The notes under the pieces are model-generated. The model ran no database searches, was not told the DNA's origin, and saw only the letters and a list, made by a program, of their open reading frames with translations. The position numbers and the translations under genes were made by a program. From Fistularia commersonii (lineage: Eukaryota; Chordata; Actinopteri; Syngnathiformes; Fistulariidae), in contig JBBMNZ010000029.1 in assembly GCA_037954325.1 (NCBI GenBank), forward strand, positions 11,691,001 through 11,755,000: a stretch of DNA of 64,000 nt, given 5' to 3'. This document shows positions 58,829 through 64,000 of the stretch, one piece after another (the first letter of the stretch is position 1; every line of letters starts with the position of its first letter).

Positions 58829-60065
58829 TATATATATATATATATATGTATATATCAGAATTAAATAGATTTTTTTAAGGTTGTTTTGTGTTTTTCATTC
58901 TTTAAAACAATTATGACCTCTCAATTGATTCATCTTCTACACTAACTCATCTATCATACTGAATTTCCTCAAAATGATTTGAGAGATAAGAGGCCTGCTA
59001 TTGCATTACAGACCCTCGGATTGCTAATACTCAAGGTTGGGGATCCCTTGCTCTTCAGTGTCTTTGAATCAAAAGTACTTTGAAGAACTGCTGTGTGGTA
59101 GGACACAAGCAGGAATGAGAGGAATATATATAGTATTAATAGTATTATACAGCATTTAGATAGCTCAATACACAATGCTTGGCTTGGCTTGGTGCACATG
59201 TCAACCAAATTGAAATGTACACAAACTGGTGCATACCTTACACAGGCTCCAACTTGGCTGTCTCTTGTGCACTTTGTGACATCAAATTAGCTCCACAACT
59301 TTTTAAATTCTATTTCTATAGAATTTCTTTTCTATTCTATTTTGGAGCTCTATTTGTAGTTCTACAGTTTTTGCAGCTAAACTAGCATTGTTCATTAGAC
59401 TACACAGCTTTTGCAAATATCAAGGCAGACAGTCAAAAATAACAGCACAAAGTATGTTACAATTCAGTAGGATTCTAAACAAAGGGTCTCAATACTCTCC
59501 ACTTTTTTCTGCATATGTTGGTAATTCCTCTCTGTTCAGATCATTGAGAATTTGAAACAGCAATTTTTATCATGATTGGATGTTTATTGCTTATTGTGTT
59601 GGGTTAATACAGGACAGCTGCAGTGCAGGGAAATGCATGAATACTTTCGGATGAATTTTTGGCACAGTAGGCAAGCCTGTTGACTCAATGGTTTCCAAAT
59701 CACACCTGTTATCCAGTGCAATGAGTCCTTCTCAACTTTGGCTCGATTTCTCTCTTCAGATATTACCTCTGTGTTTGTACACTCAAGGAGCTAAAACAAG
59801 ATCAAACGAAGGCGTTCGTGACAGTGTTGTGATTATCCCATGGATAATCCCATTATCATCCCACAAATGATAATACCAATTGTCAAGTACTTGCTTGAGT
59901 AACAGTCATTTTAATTAGTCACAGGAGAGGCCGCAGATGATATTGCCTGGGGTGAGTGTGAGTGTGCATCTCTTTCCCTTTGGGATGAGGACATCGATTA
60001 GCATATTAAGTTTTTAGTTTTTATCTGGTCTCTGGTCCCTGCAGTTAAGGTCAGCTGTGTCTTCA
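58829..60065. other. Upstream flank, no gene recognised
   Basis: AT-rich sequence beginning with a short TA run (58828-58850). No exon or further element is recognised. Confidence 0.6.
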
Positions 60066-60281
60066 TTGTGTGTTTGTTGTGTGTTTGTTGTCTTCCTCCT
60101 GTTCGACGTTCCTGCGTCTGGTGGTTTCTGATTTGGCGAAGGCTCAATCAGGATAGCCACATGATCAAGGCTTTCCTAATGTGCTGTACCACGGTCATGC
60201 TTCCTTCGGCGGTTGATGGGATGTTCTTGGCCCGGTGGTGTAGAGTTCTGATTATCCCCAGTTTGTGCTCAAGGTTTCCTC

Positions 60282-60444
60282 TAAATGCAGCCACAGGGCA
60301 GCACTGACCTATGTCTCTCCAAGCCTGCCTTGGGGGGGCACGGAGCAGTGCCTCCCTGTGCCGGTCCCAAGCCCGGATAAATGCAGAGGGTTGCGTCAGG
60401 AAGGGCATCTGGTGTAAAACTTTTGCCAAAACCAAACATACGAG
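60282..60444 (+). mobile_element. GAA-LINE 5' end fragment inside the Penelope-like element
   Basis: AAATGCAGCCACAGGGCAGC to CTTTTGCCAAAACCAAACAT matches positions 22050-22206 of the full-length LINE, that is its 5' region and first codons only. A 5' end without the rest is unusual for a LINE insertion and suggests a later deletion or recombination. Confidence 0.85.
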
Positions 60445-60786
60445 TTGGCAGTGACATCCTCCCTTATGAAGTTGATGTGGGTGTCGATTGAGTTGCGGTT
60501 AGTGGTCAACGCTTCTTGATGTTGACCCATGTGTCATCTACATACTCCTCCATGTGTAGGTTCACAACTATGGGGAATACAGGCAAGCCTATGGTGCATC
60601 CACGTTTTTGCTTGTAGAAACCGCTATTGAACAGAAAATAGGTGGTCTTTAGACAAAAATCCAATAGGGTTCAGATGTGATGCATGGAGAGTTTTGGTGT
60701 TTTTTTCAAGGCGTTGTCTCTAATGAGGCGCTCCTGCACTGTGATTGCATCTGATGTTGGGATATATGTGAACAGTGAGGCTAGAT

Positions 60787-61386
60787 CAGTGGTTCTTAAC
60801 CTTGTTGGAGGTACTGAACCCCACCTGTTTTACATGCGCATTCACCGAACCCTTCTTTATTGGATCGAGGATCGTTTCGTTGATAGGTACAAAGAACAGG
60901 CAGAGTAGCCTTTTCATCGAATCTGGCTCCCTTCACCTTGAATTCAGCAAGCGCTATGTTCTTGTAGTTCCCATCTCCATGCAGCTGAAGGAAGCCTTCC
61001 CTTAGTTTTGCCGGTGCTGGACTAGAATTGCTCATTTTGTCATTCCAAATCATGCAGTTAGGACATCGATTCCAATCATGTTCCGTCATACATGTGAATC
61101 CGTATTGTACGTATTCTTCCGACCTATTTCTTTTTTTGCCCGTCATAATTAGTATGAAGGGATTAAAATATTAAGAAAGAAATCACATGACGTACCATCA
61201 TGACAGTCACAAGTTACTACAACTGAGCGCGCCAAAATCCCTACAGCACGGATAGGCCAAGCTATGTAGCGTGATCACCTGCAGCCAGTGATGTCATCAC
61301 CGATGTGTGTCTTGACCTCCGCCGAACCCCTGAGACTGACTCACCGAACCCCTGGGGTTCGATCGAACCCAGGTTAAGAACCACTG
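60787..61386 (-). mobile_element. hAT element with 8-bp target duplication and ZBED-like frame
   Basis: Terminal inverted repeats are 16 bp and perfect: CAGTGGTTCTTAACCT and its complement. Flanking 8-mers GGCTAGAT (60779-60786) and GGATAGAT (61387-61394) differ by one base and fit a hAT duplication. The element is 600 bp. The minus-strand frame 61146-60796 begins MTGKKRNRSEEYVQYGFTCM. It shows a CPNC pair and LREGFLQLHGD where ZBED-type hAT transposases have a BED zinc finger. The rest of the transposase is absent, so the element is non-autonomous. Confidence 0.93.
60796..61146 (-). pseudogene. hAT transposase N-terminus, ZBED5-like, truncated
   Basis: This frame of 116 codons opens with a basic MTGKKRNRSEEYVQYGF segment typical of ZBED5-type transposases. 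CPNC, then the KLREGFLQLHGD stretch, occupies the expected C-x2-C and downstream histidine positions of a BED finger. It continues without known homology to the terminal repeat. Full transposases are about 600 residues or more, so only the DNA-binding start remains. Confidence 0.6.
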
Positions 61387-62045
61387 GGATAGATTGAGCG
61401 ACACCATGGTTTCATACAGGTCCAGCCTGATCTGCTTGACCTCACTGGCAAAGTCCTGAGAATTATGGATATGGTGTGTGGTGTTGCCAACCAAAGTTGA
61501 CAATCTTTGCCACATGTTTGGCAATGTTGTATGTGACAGAGTTTATGCCACTGACGATGCGTCTGAGAGGAGCTCCCTCCTTGTGAATCTTCAGGAGTCT
61601 GTAGATGCAAGGCACAGTTAATTATAAAGAGGTTTGTTTATGGCCGCATCTTTTTCTAGATGCTGTTGACAGCTGACCACTTTCTTCTTGTATACGTTGG
61701 TCAGGTCCAATTTCAGGGTTTTATACATTGTTGTGTCCCAGAAGAGACTGTCCATCTTTGCTTGGGAATCCTTTTTTCCAGAACCACTCTACATCGACCT
61801 TTGTCGGCCGGAAGGATGATGATGCTCTCATCCTTCTGGTGTGAAGAGAGTGCTGTCTTCTCTTCAGGTGCCAGATTGGATGGGGGTGGTTTGGCACTGG
61901 AGAGTGCTGCTGAGACCTTGATTTTGCTCAGCTTCTGTATTAGAGATGTGGTTGTTGCATATAGCTGTTTCAGTTGCCATGATGAGGCCTACTGTTCGGA
62001 TCTGATCTGCTGTGACTGCAAAATTTAGTCCCTTAGACAGGACGC

Positions 62046-62689
62046 CAAGCTAGTCACTTGATGGCTGGGCAAGTTCCCAACCTAGTTCTTGTTGTCGCTG
62101 TTGGTGGTATTGTTGTTACTGTTCCATGGATGGGTTGTGTTAGAATGAGCCCTGTTTTGTTCAGAGGTGGAACCCACACGCAGCCACAAGACTCGCCACT
62201 AAACAAATAGGAGCTGAGGGTACCTGGTTTGTGATTGGTACACAAAAAAGTTGAGGCAAAAATGAACAAACCAGGTAGGAGGATGCTGGGTAGCAACAAG
62301 CAGATGAATGCTGGGCACGAAAAGGCAGAGTAACTCTTGGCAGGAATAGGTAGGAATAGGTAGAAGAACACTGGGCAGGAACTGTGGACCTGTTCCAGAA
62401 CTCAAGGGATTTAGCAAACAAGGGTTAAGTCCATTTGCCACAAGATCCAACAATAACAACTTCATACTGCATCCACGTGTTTTGGAAAAGAGAATCAGAA
62501 TCACTTTGTATGGGGCAATTGGATGTAGCATGGGGTAGCATTGGCACTAAAGAAAGAAATGATCTAGCATTTGTAAATAAAACTGTCGGGTTAGGATGAG
62601 TGGACCGACAGTCATCTGGGTAGAGAATGAAGCGGAGGCAGGATGTAGCCTTGTAATGAACAGGTGGAGGTGAAGAAGGGGTCATAGAA
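62046..62689. other. Unassigned repeat-like stretch
   Basis: GC is moderately raised, and imperfectly repeated words such as GCTGGGTAGCA, GCTGGGCACGA and ACTGGGCAGGA occur at 62280-62390. I cannot assign it to an element or gene. Overlapping minus-strand frames show no domain. Confidence 0.45.
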
Positions 62690-63300
62690 TGTGTTGTTAA
62701 CCAGTACCCTCTGTGGCCTGTTGGTGAGGAAGCCGATTACCCCCTGATGATAATGAATTGGTGATTGAGGTGGAAATGGGTCATCAGCTTCTTGGCCATT
62801 ATGTGGGGTTGTGCAGAATGGAAGGTGGAGGAGAAATCTGTAAACAAGAGCCTGACTGAGTTGAGGGGGGTATCAAGGTGTTTTTTTGGATGAAGTCGGT
62901 GATGAATATCTAAGCATCAGCCATCCCTCTGCCTGCCCGGTAAGCAAATTGGAGAGGAACAGCCATGGGTTCGGTTACTCTGGTACTGCGAGTTTTTACG
63001 AGTATCTCCATGGCCTTCATCACCCAAAAGGGGAGAGCCACAGGCCTGGTAGTCATTGAGGACCTTTGCAGTTCCCTTCTTTGGGACAGGAATCACTGTT
63101 GAGTGCTTCTACATCTGGTGCACTGTGCTGCAGGACAGGGAGTTTCTGAAAAAGAGATGGAATACTCCACCCAACAGCTGGTAACACTGTGCCGCAAATA
63201 CTGTCTGATCCAGACACAGTGTTGATCTTAGTTTTCATTTGGGCTCTCAGCACCTCTGTTTTGAAGGCCATGGCAAAGCTGTCCAATTTGAGAGAGGAAG
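62690..63300 (-). mobile_element. L2-like LINE, N-terminal RT part
   Basis: On the minus strand the order runs from a frame with CPKEGNCKGP (63286-63053) through PLQFAYRAG near 62950 to FLTNRPQRVL near 62710. These are blocks of an L2-like RT upstream of its active site. Stops separate the blocks. It lies 3' of a C-terminal fragment of the same family, so these are two separate or rearranged pieces. Confidence 0.7.
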
Positions 63301-63419
63301 CTGATGTCTAGCTGGGAGCGGTTGTCAGTGAAGAGTTCAGGTCATTGGGCAGTAATGATTGGTTGCAACAGGGGAAACAGTGTTCACTGAGGTCATATTT
63401 TTGAGCCCCATATTTCTAA

Positions 63420-63960
63420 TGTTTTGTATATCATCAGAGTCCAGGGGAGTGGGAGGGCTATTTGTGGGCATGGGGGGGTGAAGAATGAAGAGAGAGAGAG
63501 AGAGTTCAGCATCCTCTCCGCCTGCTACATGAAGCTGTTGGTGAGTCTGGTGGAGCGAGCCCGGGGGCTCTGGTACCTACTTCCTGAAGGCAGGAGGCTA
63601 AACAGGCTGTGTGCGAGGGTGGGGATGGTACTTTATGGGTGAGGCGGATGGTGTGTATGTCTTTCAGGGAGTGGAGTGGGGCACCGATGATCCTTCCAAC
63701 TGTGTTCATGATGCGCTGCAGAGCTTTTCTGTTGTAATCTGGTCAGCTCCCACCCCACACAGTGATACAGCTGGTCAGGATGGTCTTTATTGTGCCCCAG
63801 TAGAAGGTGTGCATGATAGGTAAGGGGGCTTTTGCTTGCTCGAGTTTGTGAAGGAAGCTGAGGTGGTGCTGCGCTGCTGTGCCTTCTTTTCAAGTGATGG
63901 GGTGTGGGTTGTCCAGGAGAGGTCCTCTATGCATAAAAACCCAGCCCCGCCATATGTTCT
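63420..63960 (-). mobile_element. L2-like LINE, C-terminal part
   Basis: On the minus strand the blocks are HYWGTIKT-like, RKALQRIMNTVGRIIGAPLH and SLKDIHTIRLTHK, the C-terminal region of an L2-like RT. The same region appears at 27000-27340. Local purine runs such as (GA)n at 63490-63504 are present. The upstream RT core is not in the window on this side. Confidence 0.75.
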
Positions 63961-64000
63961 TTATACTCTCTTACAGGCTACTCTGTGCCCTGCATGACTT

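Larger units (their letters stand above)
60066..62045 (-). mobile_element. Penelope-like element, RT region, with two nested insertions
   Basis: Read on the minus strand from about 62040, Penelope-type reverse transcriptase blocks appear in order. They are YRLLKIHKEGAPLRRIVSGI then NSVTYNIAKHVAKI near 61610-61500; IPTSDAITVQERLIRDNALK near 60760-60700; SGFYKQKRGCTIGLP with FPIVVNLHMEE; and the catalytic YVDDTW near 60535. The stretch between MEE and YVDD is deleted. A hAT element (60787-61386) and a LINE 5' fragment (60282-60444) split it further. The left end shares GTTGTCTTCCTCCTGTTCGA with the copy at 48180-48960. Stops and frameshifts make it inactive. Confidence 0.88.

Overview
The window is vertebrate nuclear DNA, almost certainly from a teleost fish. 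It holds one split protein gene with canonical GT-AG introns, lying in AT-rich sequence full of fish-type transposable elements: Rex3-like and GAA-tailed LINEs, L2-like LINEs, Tc1/mariner and hAT DNA transposons, Penelope-like elements and an R2/R4-type LINE. No prokaryotic features, CRISPR arrays or recognisable RNA genes were found.

The gene is neurl1 (neuralized E3 ubiquitin ligase 1), complete on the minus strand. Six coding exons can be joined by eye: 50843-50810, 36473-36223, 35265-34944, 19206-18484, 8259-8041 and 6382-6141. Splice phases agree at every junction, and the total is 1791 nt, or 596 residues plus stop. Exon 1 encodes a short MGGQ N-terminus with a possible myristoylation glycine. 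Exons 2-3 carry the first neuralized (NHR) domain, exon 4 the second, exon 5 a Ser/Pro-rich linker and exon 6 the C3HC4 RING finger. A CpG-rich block at about 50380-51175 is the likely promoter. It also contains an octamer/TATA-like pair pointing away from neurl1 and an upstream open reading frame.

Layout by coordinate: 1-6140 is downstream flank and probable 3' UTR. 6141-50843 is neurl1, whose large introns 1, 3 and 4 (14.3, 15.7 and 10.2 kb) are packed with mobile elements. 50844-64000 is upstream flank made largely of nested element remains.

Several insertions are resolved to the base by target-site duplications. A 3.4-kb LINE sits inside a Tc1 element (10-bp duplication). A 5'-truncated LINE lies at 39017-40292 (19-bp duplication) and a Rex3-like LINE at 42793-43728 (12-bp duplication). 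Two hAT elements have 8-bp duplications, one of them nested in a Penelope-like element and carrying a possible ZBED-type zinc-finger reading frame.

I found no evidence for a new multi-gene system. The most interesting items are the neurl1 first exon and its possibly divergent promoter, the inverted pair of Tc1 elements in intron 3, the Penelope-like copy with inverted flanks and an open GIY-YIG frame, and the decayed R2-type element with altered endonuclease residues.
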